A DNA stretch of 64,000 bases from DATATJ01 sp963789075 (GTDB lineage: Bacteria; Acidobacteriota; Vicinamibacteria; Vicinamibacterales; CAVVIG01): contig CAWBJQ010000014.1 in the NCBI GenBank assembly GCA_963789075.1, positions 558,001 through 622,000 of the forward strand, given 5' to 3'. Made by a program: the position numbers and the translations under genes. The notes beneath the pieces are model-generated. The model was not told where the DNA came from. It ran no database searches and worked only from the letters and a program-made list of their open reading frames with translations. Of this stretch, positions 26,861 to 34,259 are shown piece by piece (the first letter of the stretch is position 1; every line of letters starts with the position of its first letter).

Positions 26861-27569
26861 CGCGCCGGCTGCCGGTGAAGCGCAGCAGGAACAGAAACAG
26901 GTTGATGAAGTCGAGATAGAGCGCGAGCGCACCGACGATCGCGTACGACCCGGTCTGGCCGCCGGGCGAGGCGAGCGCCATCGCCTTCAGCCGCTGCGCA
27001 TCGTACGCCGCGAGCCCGGAGAACACGATCACGCCGATGAACGAGATCACGAACTGCAGCGCGTCGCTGTGCCAGAAGATTCCAACGATGGAGGCGAGAA
27101 CGACGCCGATGAGGCCCATGAACAGAAACGATCCCATGCCGGCGAGGCTGCGCTTCGTGACGGTGCCGTAGGCTGCGAGGCTGCCGAACATTCCTGCGGT
27201 GACGAGAAACGTGTTGGCCACTGATTCGCCGGTGTAGGCGAGCAGGACGAAGGAGATCGTCACGCCGGTCAGCGCCGAGTAGAGCACGAACAACATCGCC
27301 GCCGTGGAGGCGGCAAGCTTATCGACGCGCGCGGCGAGCACAAACACGAGCCCGAGCTGTGCGCCCATGAGCGCCCAGAACAGAAGGCGGTTCGTCGCGA
27401 TCGCCATGACGATCGCGGGCGATCCGGCGATCAGCCAGGCGGTGCCGGCCGTGATGGCCAACCCCACGCACATCCATCCATAGACCGCGCGCAGGAAGAT
27501 GCCGACGCGCTCCGCAACGGGCAGGGAGGTGGAGAATCCGCGCTCCGTGGAGAATTCTGATGAGGCCAT
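26856..27569 (-). CDS. Bax inhibitor-1/YccA family membrane protein
   Basis: 237 residues, intact, with seven hydrophobic segments. The UPF0005 signature region is FLRAVYGWMCVGLAITAGTA near residue 26, and the C-terminal FINLFLFLLRFTGSRRD ends in the usual short basic-acidic tail. The family forms pH-gated Ca-leak channels in structural studies of bacterial homologues (BsYetJ), and YccA/FtsH interactions are known in E. coli; the role here is unknown. The TAG stop codon is contributed by the terminal repeat of the MITE-like element. Monocistronic by position. Confidence 0.85.
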   Translation of the reverse strand: MASSEFSTERGFSTSLPVAERVGIFLRAVYGWMCVGLAITAGTAWLIAGSPAIVMAIATNRLLFWALMGAQLGLVFVLAARVDKLAASTAAMLFVLYSALTGVTISFVLLAYTGESVANTFLVTAGMFGSLAAYGTVTKRSLAGMGSFLFMGLIGVVLASIVGIFWHSDALQFVISFIGVIVFSGLAAYDAQRLKAMALASPGGQTGSYAIVGALALYLDFINLFLFLLRFTGSRRD

Positions 27570-27587
27570 ATCCCTGATGCTACCACC

Positions 27588-28064
27588 TCAGCGAACGGGC
27601 GCGGATAAGTTGTTACGCCACTGTTCGAAGTGAAGGTGCGACATTTCGAATGCCGCCACGCTCGCGAAGGCGATGCGTTCAATGCGACTCAGTCGCTTCC
27701 ACGTGGGTCCGTGCGTGGGATCTTGACTTTCGAAGCGTCGCTCAATCATCCGCATCGCCACGTTATTCACCACAGAGAGCGCGCCCACCGTCAACGCATC
27801 CACCACGATTGTGCGGTTGCCATCGCCGTAAGAGAGCGGCGCCGAAAAGGGACGCCCACTCTGTGTAAACCGCGGGTTGGCTTCCGTCGCACCACGTGCA
27901 AAATACGGTTGGGAACTATTCCAATCCAGTTGCGTGCCGACGTAACTCGCAACCATTGGAATGTAGGTGGTAGGGTCTTTGACGGTATCGCTCACGACGT
28001 TCTGCGCGGTGGCGCTCTGCGCAAACAAGAGAGACATCATTACGCACGGAAGCAAGCGTTTCAT
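27588..28064 (-). CDS. secreted protein of unknown function
   Basis: 158 residues, intact. A Shine-Dalgarno AAGGAGA precedes the ATG at 28064. Signal peptide: MKRLLPCVMMSLLFAQSATA-QN. The mature part has YIPMVASYVGTQLDWNSSQP and TIVVDALTVGALSVVNNVAM, the latter hydrophobic enough for an interfacial helix, and ends with SHLHFEQWRNNL. I recognise no family. Composition is clearly less GC-rich than the housekeeping genes around it. It is 18 bp from the Bax-inhibitor start, in the same direction, so the two could share a transcript. Confidence 0.5.
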   Translation of the reverse strand: MKRLLPCVMMSLLFAQSATAQNVVSDTVKDPTTYIPMVASYVGTQLDWNSSQPYFARGATEANPRFTQSGRPFSAPLSYGDGNRTIVVDALTVGALSVVNNVAMRMIERRFESQDPTHGPTWKRLSRIERIAFASVAAFEMSHLHFEQWRNNLSAPVR

Positions 28065-28184
28065 GAACGTCTCCTTTAAGGACCTTCACATCCTCTCAGT
28101 CGACTGAGCATTATTTGTGCCGAAGCAGCACGATTGATCGGTGCAGCGTTTGGCATTCAATATGCGACGAGGGGCGTACGACCG

Positions 28185-28412
28185 ATGCCGTGGACGTGTC
28201 CCGCCTGTCGTCTTGCCATTCGGCATTCCGATGCCGAGCGCGATCCGCGTCCCGACGTCACGTATCGCTGTCACGTGTGTCGTCTTGAACTGGTTGTGGA
28301 CACGACGCGCGGGAAGATGGTGGTCGCACCATTCGCGGCGGGGCATGACGACGCACGACGGCGACCTGGGCCGTCGACAGACGGCGAGGGACATCACAAC
28401 ACGACGGGCTAA
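28185..28412 (+). CDS. small zinc-ribbon-like protein
   Basis: 75 residues from MPWTCPACRLAIRHSD at 28185 (the frame is open further upstream). One CxxC pair CPAC near residue 5 and a second CHVC after about 22 residues form a single zinc ribbon, followed by ELVVDTTRGKMV and a basic tail. Family unknown; similar single-ribbon ORFs are common in Acidobacteriota. Confidence 0.45.
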   Translation: MPWTCPACRLAIRHSDAERDPRPDVTYRCHVCRLELVVDTTRGKMVVAPFAAGHDDARRRPGPSTDGEGHHNTTG

Positions 28413-28648
28413 CCGCGACGCTCAGTGACGCGCCCCCGGCGCCACACCTCATCCGCATTCAAATTTGGTTCCAGCGAGCGTGAGGAGAGTGAGGGTATTC
28501 CCGCAACATGGTGTGAGAGTTGCTGAGGATGGGGTAGCGGTGCCCCGGGGACGTCTTTTCGGGCGACATGCTGTCATGAATTTCACATATCTGGTCCCAT
28601 GCGTCTCATGACATCCCAATTGTCGTCCGAACGAGCGACGTGGGTGTG
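28413..28648. other. intergenic stretch, no gene seen
   Basis: No convincing ORF, RNA gene or promoter on either strand. A minus-strand open frame (28449-28922) lacks any family feature. Confidence 0.4.
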
Positions 28649-29002
28649 ATGCGGATTCGCCTGCTCCGGAAGTTGGCCGATCACCTCGACGGCATCGACG
28701 TGTCGAGCTACAACGAAGGTGACGTACTCGAACTGCCACGCGGGGAAGCTGAACTGTTGATTGCCGAGCAGTGGGCGCTGCCGTTTCGTGATCGCAGCCG
28801 AGACGTTCGCGCCGTCTCGACGGTGAACGTTCGCGCGTTTGCGGCGGATCGTTCTGAGCGGAGAACGCTGGAACAGCTTCGGCGGATTCGAGAAGGGTTC
28901 GAGAGCAAACCGCTGGAACCACACGAGCGTCGGCGCGCCGAGGATCGCATTCGCGAGGCTCACCACGATTCGCGTCAGAAAACGTTCAACGACAAACCTT
29001 AG
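28649..29002 (+). CDS. small protein, paralogue of 29158-29517, unknown function
   Basis: 117 residues from MRIRLLRKLADHLDGIDVSS at 28649. The first 45 residues follow the pattern MRI+LL-K...IDGI(D/R)...(G)xxYEV/LEL...LLIAEQWA-x-P, shared with the next gene, so both carry the same short N-terminal domain. The rest is charged and helical (RRTLEQLRRIREGFESKP), unlike the Pro-rich tail of its neighbour. This small domain appears repeatedly in Acidobacteriota hypothetical proteins; no function is known to me. Confidence 0.55.
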   Translation: MRIRLLRKLADHLDGIDVSSYNEGDVLELPRGEAELLIAEQWALPFRDRSRDVRAVSTVNVRAFAADRSERRTLEQLRRIREGFESKPLEPHERRRAEDRIREAHHDSRQKTFNDKP

Positions 29003-29157
29003 ATCCGGCTTTAGCACTGCCTGAGCACCACACCGACAACACCAAGTCGATCCGGTGCCATCCCGAGCATTTCAGCGCAATTTATTCCATACCAAATAGT
29101 TGTAAGTTGATGGCAGCACCATTGCACCACAGCCGTTCTACCGTCAGAACCTCGCCG

Positions 29158-29517
29158 ATGCGCATCAAAGTGTTGCACAAGCCCCCCACGCCAAGCATTG
29201 ATGGGATACGTCTGGATATGTTTCAGCCTGGGGTCTGTTACGAGGTCGGCCCAACGCTCGCAGCGCTGTTTCTCGCAGAAGGATGGGCAGAGCCGATCAC
29301 GGAGCCACCTCCGCTGGCGGCGCCACTGGATGAGCTAGTCACAAACTTGCCCTCGCATCAAACGCGCCCGACTTTGCCGTCGCACCAAACGCGCCCGCCG
29401 CTGCCGCCAAATCTGCACCGGGAAATCCATCCGCCGTCGTTCGACATTGCGATGACCGCCGACGCACCACCACGACCGCGCGGGAGAAAGACCGCGCGCG
29501 ACCGCTCAGAAACCTAA
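29158..29517 (+). CDS. small protein, paralogue of 28649-29002, with Pro-rich tail
   Basis: 119 residues from MRIKVLHKPPTPSIDGIRLD at 29158. The N-terminal domain matches its neighbour: IDGI, then GVCYEVGPTLAALFLAEGWAEP. The C-terminal half is low-complexity: LPSHQTRP is repeated twice, followed by LPPNLHRE and a basic end (RPRGRKTARDRSE). The tail could be a flexible DNA- or protein-binding arm. Its stop (TAA 29515) overlaps the stop of a remnant gene on the other strand. Function unknown. Confidence 0.55.
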   Translation: MRIKVLHKPPTPSIDGIRLDMFQPGVCYEVGPTLAALFLAEGWAEPITEPPPLAAPLDELVTNLPSHQTRPTLPSHQTRPPLPPNLHREIHPPSFDIAMTADAPPRPRGRKTARDRSET

Positions 29518-29615
29518 CCTCGTAGCGCGCTGACCTGCTTGTAGCGCGTGTTGACGATGGCGTGCTGCTTCACCCACGGTCCGACGACGTAGGCCGTGCC
29601 ACGAGGCGAGTCGAC
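29514..29615 (-). pseudogene. remnant of a phosphoesterase (alkaline-phosphatase-superfamily / YncE-like) C-terminus
   Basis: In one minus-strand frame 33 codons read VDSPRGTAYVVGPWVKQHAI then VNTRYKQVSALRG and a TAG stop. This corresponds to the conserved near-C-terminal segment (DH-VD-x-HR-xTAYVVGPYVK...V-x-T-xY...LRT) of bacterial phosphoesterase family proteins. Nothing recognisable continues upstream of 29615, so only a fragment of the former gene remains. Confidence 0.4.
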
Positions 29616-29648
29616 GTGTTGGTGACGCGGCCCGTGACGATTACTTCG

Positions 29649-30236
29649 TCAGAACAGAAACGGCACGAATCGCTTCGTGCGGCTCATGTAGCGCCGATAC
29701 GGATCGCCGATGACCGCCACGAGCGCACGCTCCTCGACGTTGACACGATATCCGTAGCCGATCGAGACGGCACTTAACAACACGGCCAGACTGATCCAGT
29801 TGGCGAGGGCGAGTCCGATGCCGAGGAACATGATCGCGCCCGCCGTATACGATGGATGACGCACGTAATGGTACGCGCCACGATCGACGACCGCCTGATC
29901 GGACTTGACGATCACGGCGCCCGTGAAGCTTGGGCCGAGCATCCGCCAGCAATGGCGACGCAGCAGGCTGCCGCCAATGATCGCGCTCAGGCCTATCCAG
30001 AACAACCACACACGATGCGGCAGCGCCGCGGACGGCACGTTGGCGGCAATCGCGAACGCGGCGAAGCTCGCGAGGCCCTGGCTGACCGCAATCAGCAGCT
30101 TCGAATTGGCGTCCTGCGGGGTCGTCGACGGCTCTCGCCGCCTCGAGATGATTCGGAACTCCGGCGCGAATGCCCAGACGAACACGACCCAGAAGAAGAC
30201 AGCATAAGGCCACGTGTAGATGACAAGCCGCGGCAT
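29649..30236 (-). CDS. isoprenylcysteine carboxyl methyltransferase (ICMT) family membrane protein
   Basis: 195 residues, intact, with five hydrophobic segments. The C-terminal catalytic core is recognisable: GAYHYVRHPSYTAGAIMFLG (RHPxY) and NVEERALVAVIGDPYRRYMS (E-E-x2-L...G-x2-Y-x2-Y), ending TKRFVPFLF. Bacterial members (often called phosphatidylethanolamine N-methyltransferase-like or ICMT-like) use SAM to methylate a lipid or lipid-attached group; the substrate is unknown. It stands alone; the neighbouring GIY-YIG gene at 30277 is on the same strand, 40 bp upstream. Confidence 0.75.
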   Translation of the reverse strand: MPRLVIYTWPYAVFFWVVFVWAFAPEFRIISRRREPSTTPQDANSKLLIAVSQGLASFAAFAIAANVPSAALPHRVWLFWIGLSAIIGGSLLRRHCWRMLGPSFTGAVIVKSDQAVVDRGAYHYVRHPSYTAGAIMFLGIGLALANWISLAVLLSAVSIGYGYRVNVEERALVAVIGDPYRRYMSRTKRFVPFLF

Positions 30237-30276
30237 CGTCCAGAGTGTATGCCCTTAGCTTTTTTCTTGGAGCCGG

Positions 30277-30612
30277 CTAGGGGAGCAGCGTCGGCGCGCC
30301 GAGGCGTGCGGCCCACTCCCTCATCTTTTCGTTCAACAAATCGGAAATCGTCATCGGCAGCACATCGTCCTTGAGTTTCTCTAGGACTTCGTAATCAAAC
30401 GCGGCCTCACCGTGCGTGTTCCATTCGGCTTGCAGAGTCCGATCCTGATGTTGTCCCAGCCGCAACGCGGCCCACGCGCGATTCCGCGAGGCGTCGAGAT
30501 TCCGAGAGGCGCCCACCCATGCGCCATCCGTGGCCACACGCCGAATGGCAAAAATGCCGCGGTTGGGCGGGCGCTCCTTGTATTCCCTGATCGCGTCTTT
30601 GCGTGATGTCAT
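30277..30612 (-). CDS. small GIY-YIG nuclease family protein
   Basis: 111 residues from MTSRKDAIREYKERPPN at 30612. The GIY-YIG-type core reads RGIFAIRRVATDGAWVGASR, with GIF in place of GIY and WVG in place of YIG, followed by RAWAALRLGQH and LQAEWNTHGEAAFDYEVLE, as in the compact COG-type 'GIY-YIG nuclease family' proteins of soil bacteria. These lack other domains, and the nuclease activity is not demonstrated. Product length is normal for the group. Confidence 0.65.
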   Translation of the reverse strand: MTSRKDAIREYKERPPNRGIFAIRRVATDGAWVGASRNLDASRNRAWAALRLGQHQDRTLQAEWNTHGEAAFDYEVLEKLKDDVLPMTISDLLNEKMREWAARLGAPTLLP

Positions 30613-30632
30613 GGTGCCTTTCGCGACGCTGT

Positions 30633-30974
30633 CTATCGTCGCTGTGACCACGTTGGCCCGGTACGATCGGGGACGTTGAGTGCCGTAAAGATTCCCAGCG
30701 GCTCAGCCGAGTCGACAAGCGTCGTACTGCGCTCTTCAAGGGAGGCGATCGCGGCCGCGCGAGACGCTCGGTGCTGCTCGTATACGATCATCTCGCTCCA
30801 GTATTCGATGACCATGTACCGGGACGGACGGTTCTGGTCATGAAGGAAGGAACTGCCGAGATAGGAGCGCGTTTGGCGATTCATCGCGGTCCATTCGCCA
30901 TCGGCGCCGTACAACTGCTCGAATTCGGTCTCGCGTCCGCTCTTGACGTCGAATTGCCACGTGATCGCGATCAT
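30633..30974 (-). CDS. ABM/ferredoxin-like-fold protein (antibiotic biosynthesis monooxygenase-like)
   Basis: 113 residues from MIAITWQFDVKSGRETEFEQ at 30974. The pattern of a short strand, a helix starting GRETEFEQLY, then SYLGSSFLHDQNRP, RYMVIEYWSEMIVYEQH is the dimeric alpha-beta barrel of ABM and NIPSNAP-type proteins. Such domains bind small quinone-like or haem ligands or have only structural roles. No catalytic residue can be assigned. Twenty bp downstream lies the GIY-YIG gene on the same strand; no functional link is apparent. Confidence 0.6.
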   Translation of the reverse strand: MIAITWQFDVKSGRETEFEQLYGADGEWTAMNRQTRSYLGSSFLHDQNRPSRYMVIEYWSEMIVYEQHRASRAAAIASLEERSTTLVDSAEPLGIFTALNVPDRTGPTWSQRR

Positions 30975-31431
30975 GGGGAACGATCCTTGAGAGGGTTGCA
31001 AACTGGCCAACTGGACTCCGGCCCAGTCTAAGTCAAGTCTAAATCAGCCTTGGTCTCGAGCGCGGCGAGTACGCCGGCTCTGATTTCGACCTCCGGTATT
31101 CCGGACCTCCTCTATGACGCCGGACGAACCGCGCGCGTGACTCGGGCGTGAACCGGCGGCATTTCCGGAATTCCCAACGAATCCAACACCTCTGTCTCGT
31201 CCGCCCGCGGTGCGCGGTTTGCAGATGCTGGGCGTATCCGTTCTACTTCATCGGCCCCGCTCCGCGTCGGTTCATCGTCCGTGGCGTGCGTGTCGCGGAG
31301 AGGCCGGTTTCCGCGCCGGCGTCCATGAACGCCCCCCGTGTTCTCGTGCGCACGGGGGCAAGTTGTCGCGTCTTCCAGTCGTCTTGCATCTCAAGTGATC
31401 GGCGTGGAGCACTCAGAAATGGAGAGGGTTT
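30975..31431. other. 457-bp stretch without a convincing gene; one strong hairpin
   Basis: No supported ORF on either strand (a 95-codon plus-strand frame at 31148 has no family feature). A hairpin CCCCCGTG (31333-31340), 10-nt loop, CACGGGGG (31351-31358) lies about 75 bp before the next gene and could be regulatory. TCCGGTATTCCGGA-like short palindromes occur near 31095. Confidence 0.4.
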
Positions 31432-32199
31432 ATGACGCGTGCAATGAGTCGGATCGCCCTGGCCGCGGCGGTCGTCTGTGTGACCGCGGCTGTGTCGCTG
31501 GCACAGCAGACGTCGACATCGACGGAAACCAAGACCTTCGAGATACTCGCGGTGGACGGCAACCGGTTGGACGTCAGGCTGCCGGAAGGCACGAAGGAGC
31601 TGACCGTTCCCGATGACTTCCGCTTCGACGTCAACGGCCAGCAGTTGTCCGTGAGCGAATTGAAACCCGGCATGAAGGGCACGGCGACCATCACGACGCG
31701 AACGACGGTCACACCGGTGACCGTGACCGAGGTGAAAAACGGCACCGTCCTGCAGCGTTCGGGTTCGACCCTCATCGTACGAACCGGCAACGACACCAAG
31801 ATGTTCACGCAGGGGGACGTGGACAAGCGCGGCGTGAAGATCATGCGCGGAGGCCAACCCGCGCAACTGTCGGATTTCCGTGAAGGCGATCGGCTGACCG
31901 CGACCATCATCACGTCGGGGCCGCCGCATGTCATGACCGAGAAGGAAGTGCAGGCGACCGTCCCGCACGCCGCCGCGACGACCGGAGGCACGCCTGCAGC
32001 ACCGACAGCACAGGCGCCGCCGGCACCAACGACCCCGCCAGTTCCGTCCGCAGCGACGACCCCACCGTCGCATGCGCCGTCTGAGGAAGGCAAGACGCTG
32101 CCGAAGACCGCCAGCTCGCGGCCGTTGCTCGGCCTCGCGAGCGTGCTGTCGCTCGTGGTGGGGCTCGCCCTGACTCTCAGGCGCCGCCTCGTAGGCTAG
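31432..32199 (+). CDS. secreted surface protein with C-terminal LPxTA-type sorting-like tail
   Basis: 255 residues, ATG 31432 behind GGAGAGG. A signal peptide (IALAAAVVCVTAAVSLAQQ) precedes a beta-rich domain (about 30-175) with TFEILAVDGNRLDVRLPEGT and LRAGDRLTATI-type repeats, here two similar halves each ending in a 'tail'-like VTVTEVKNG and VMTEKEVQA. A Pro/Thr/Ala linker follows (about 180-220), then LPKTASSRP, a hydrophobic stretch LLGLASVLSLVVGLALTL and the basic tail RRRLVG. This is the tripartite layout of LPxTG/PEP-CTERM-type sorting signals. No sortase gene is in the window. Function unknown. Confidence 0.65.
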   Translation: MTRAMSRIALAAAVVCVTAAVSLAQQTSTSTETKTFEILAVDGNRLDVRLPEGTKELTVPDDFRFDVNGQQLSVSELKPGMKGTATITTRTTVTPVTVTEVKNGTVLQRSGSTLIVRTGNDTKMFTQGDVDKRGVKIMRGGQPAQLSDFREGDRLTATIITSGPPHVMTEKEVQATVPHAAATTGGTPAAPTAQAPPAPTTPPVPSAATTPPSHAPSEEGKTLPKTASSRPLLGLASVLSLVVGLALTLRRRLVG

Positions 32200-32339
32200 A
32201 CGGTCTGCTGTTGCGGAGGCCGCGCTCGTGCCTCGACGCCGAGCGCGGCGGCCCTTAGCGTTGGCCCGCCGCTATCGGTTGCTCGTCCCGGAGCGGGTCG
32301 ACCCTTCTGCGCGGGCGCCGAGCCGCGAAGGAGTGAACT

Positions 32340-33068
32340 GTGTTTTCCAAGCTGTCTGCAGAGTTCATCGGCACGTTCTGGCTCGTTCTCGGAGGCTGCG
32401 GCAGCGCGGTACTCGCGGCCGCGTTTCCGGACGTCGGAATCGGACTGCTCGGGGTGTCGCTGGCGTTCGGTCTCACGGTGCTGACGGGAGCCTACGCGCT
32501 CGGCCCGATCTCGGGTGGTCACTTCAACCCCGCTGTCTCCGTCGGCCTGTGGGCGGGAGGTCGCTTTCCCGCCGCCCTGCTGTTGCCTTACATCGTGGCG
32601 CAAGTCGCTCGGCGGCGTCGTCGGCGCAGGCGTGCTGTATCTCATCGCGAGCGGCCGCGCGGATTTCAGCCTCGCCGGGGGGTTCGCCTCCAACGGCTAC
32701 GCCGCGCACTCACCGGGCGGGTATTCGCTTGCGGCGGCGCTCGTGTGCGAAGCGTGATGACGTTCATGTTCCTGATCGTCATTCTCGGCACCACTCACAA
32801 ACGCGCTCCAGTCGGATTCGCAGGCCTGGCAATCGGCCTCGCACTCACACTGATCCATCTGATCAGCATCCCGGTGACGAACACCTCGGTCAATCCGGCG
32901 CGCAGCACCGCAACCGCGCTGTTCGTTGGAGGCTGGGCGCTTCAGCAGCTCTGGCTGTTCTGGCTTGCTCCGGTGATCGGCGCCGCCATCGCGGGCGTCG
33001 TGTACAGAGCGGTTCTCGAAAGCCCGGTCGTGCAGGAACCTGCGGTGATCGGACGCGCCGGCCCGTAG
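32340..33068 (+). CDS. aqpZ: aquaporin Z-like water channel, frameshifted twice
   Basis: MIP family channel. GTG 32340 follows GAAGGAG. N-terminal SAEFIGTFWLVLGGCGSAVL and the first NPA box in GGHFNPAVSVGLWAGGRFP; then, in a shifted frame, LGGVVGAGVLYLIASG and NGYAAHSPGGYSLAAAL; then, back in the original frame, MTFMFLIVILGTTHKRAPVG and the second NPA box NTSVNPARSTATALF. The two indels near 32610 and 32750 compensate each other. AqpZ-like residues (TTHKRAP, NPARS) favour a water channel over a glycerol facilitator. The stops in the shifted frame (GCG TGA TGA) are explained by the second indel. Confidence 0.8.
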   Translation: MFSKLSAEFIGTFWLVLGGCGSAVLAAAFPDVGIGLLGVSLAFGLTVLTGAYALGPISGGHFNPAVSVGLWAGGRFPAALLLPYIVAQVARRRRRRRRAVSHRERPRGFQPRRGVRLQRLRRALTGRVFACGGARVRSVMTFMFLIVILGTTHKRAPVGFAGLAIGLALTLIHLISIPVTNTSVNPARSTATALFVGGWALQQLWLFWLAPVIGAAIAGVVYRAVLESPVVQEPAVIGRAGP

Positions 33069-33171
33069 CTCAAGTTCAAGGAGATTGCGAAAACGCGATG
33101 AGCGAGGGAAAATTCGATGATTTGAGGCCTCTGCCGGCTCGCCGTTAGGCAGTGGCAGGCGAGTCGAATGG

Positions 33172-33254
33172 TGCGGAAGAGAGGATTCGAACCTCCACTG
33201 GGTTGCCCCAACTAGCTCCTGAGGCTAGCGCGTCTGCCGTTCCGCCACTTCCGC
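33172..33254 (-). tRNA. tRNA-Leu(CAG)
   Basis: Folds as a class II tRNA: acceptor stem GCGGAAG/CTTCCGC, anticodon stem CTAGC/GCTAG with loop CTCAGGA (anticodon CAG, reads CUG), a variable arm TTGGGGCAACCCAG, and T-arm loop TTCGAAT. Discriminator A; the 3' CCA is not encoded. Confidence 0.95.
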
Positions 33255-33289
33255 AAGTGGTGAGAAATTCCCCGCAGGTCGGAACGATC

Positions 33290-33295
33290 AGTATA
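33290..33295 (-). promoter_or_regulatory. -10 hexamer TATACT of the tRNA-Leu gene
   Basis: Reads GGGCTATACTGATC on the minus strand, 36-41 bp upstream of the mature tRNA 5' end. A TCGACC about 18 bp further upstream is a weak -35 candidate. Confidence 0.45.
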
Positions 33296-33446
33296 GCCCA
33301 ACCCCGCGTGCGCGGTCGACCTGCGCGGACAACAGAGCAGCGACAAAATCAGCACGGCCGAGTCCGACCACCTGCGAGTGGCGGCCGCGAGCGTGATCCG
33401 TCGCAATGTCGTCCGACGTGTCAGAATGATTGCTGGTATCGACATC

Positions 33447-33498
33447 CCTAATCCTCAGATCCCTGATCCCTGATCCCTGATTCCTGATTGCTGATCCT
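33447..33498. repeat. CCCTGATC stutter repeat upstream of ppa
   Basis: Tandem near-repeats ATCCCTGATCCCTGATTCC. Same family as 62104-62133 on the other strand. Confidence 0.6.
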
Positions 33499-34056
33499 AT
33501 GCATCCCTGGCACGACTATCCAATCGACGACGCCGCCCTCGAGGACCACTTTCCAGCCATCATCGAAGTCCCGATGGGCAGCAAGAACAAGTACGAGCTG
33601 GACAAGGCCACCGGACTGCTGCGGCTGGATCGCGTCCTCCACAGCGCGGTCTTCTATCCGGCCAACTACGGCTTCATTCCCCGCACATACTGCGACGACA
33701 ACGATCCGCTCGACGTGCTCGTGTTCGGGCAGGAGCCGGTGCACCCGCTGACCGTCGTGGACGTGCGCGCGATCGGCGTCATGCAGATGCGCGACGAAAA
33801 GGGCATCGACGACAAGCTGCTCACGGTCTGCATCGGCGATCCGGCATTCGCCGACTACCACGATTTCCGCGAGCTCCCAAAGCACGTCATCCGCGAAATG
33901 GAGCGGTTCTTTCAGGATTACAAGACGCTCGAGGGCAAGCGCGTCGAGATCATGGAATCGCTCGGTCCGACTCACGCGATCCGCATCCTGCGCGACGCGC
34001 TGGCGTCCTACCGCACGCGGGAATCGGCGCTGAATCGATGGTCGGGTCCGGTTTGA
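33499..34056 (+). CDS. ppa: inorganic pyrophosphatase (family I)
   Basis: 185 residues, intact. Hydrolyses pyrophosphate to two phosphates, driving biosynthetic reactions in the cytoplasm. Active-site features are in order: IEVPMGSKNKYELDKATGLL (E-x-P...K-x-K-Y-E), LHSAVFYPANYGFIP (Y-P-x-N-Y-G), the signature DDNDPLDVLV with three metal-binding Asp, and GDPAFADYHD, then the usual FFQDYKTLEGK. Length normal for soluble family I enzymes. Nothing obvious separates it from the repeat just upstream. Confidence 0.95.
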   Translation: MHPWHDYPIDDAALEDHFPAIIEVPMGSKNKYELDKATGLLRLDRVLHSAVFYPANYGFIPRTYCDDNDPLDVLVFGQEPVHPLTVVDVRAIGVMQMRDEKGIDDKLLTVCIGDPAFADYHDFRELPKHVIREMERFFQDYKTLEGKRVEIMESLGPTHAIRILRDALASYRTRESALNRWSGPV

Positions 34057-34207
34057 CGTCGGACGCTCCGAGGTCCGGCTGACGCCGGACGCGACGATTG
34101 TCGGCGGACCCGGACACGACGATCGTCCGGCCGAAGCCGGACACGGCGGTCGTGAGGCCGTCGCCGCCGGGCGCTCAGCTCGGCGCGCGGCGAGTGGAGC
34201 GAGGGGC

Positions 34208-34239
34208 TATACTCGGGTGACGGCGGCCTCGAGGCCGCC
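34208..34239 (+). promoter_or_regulatory. -10 hexamer TATACT and a perfect 18-bp palindrome before sppA
   Basis: GGGGCTATACTCGGG (hexamer 34208-34213) is followed by GGCGGCCTCGAGGCCGCC (34222-34239), in the 5' untranslated region of the next gene (start 34260). The palindrome may be an operator or a hairpin in the leader. Confidence 0.35.
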
Positions 34240-34259
34240 CTCTACCTGAGAGGTTTGCT

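Noticed and set aside
31148..31435. 95-codon ORF in the 457-bp gap
   Set aside because: No signal peptide, motif or Shine-Dalgarno, and low-complexity translation.
32740..32765. TGA-TGA in the aquaporin gene as recoding
   Set aside because: The stops are in a shifted frame; homology resumes as MTFMFLIVIL after one base, so it is an indel.
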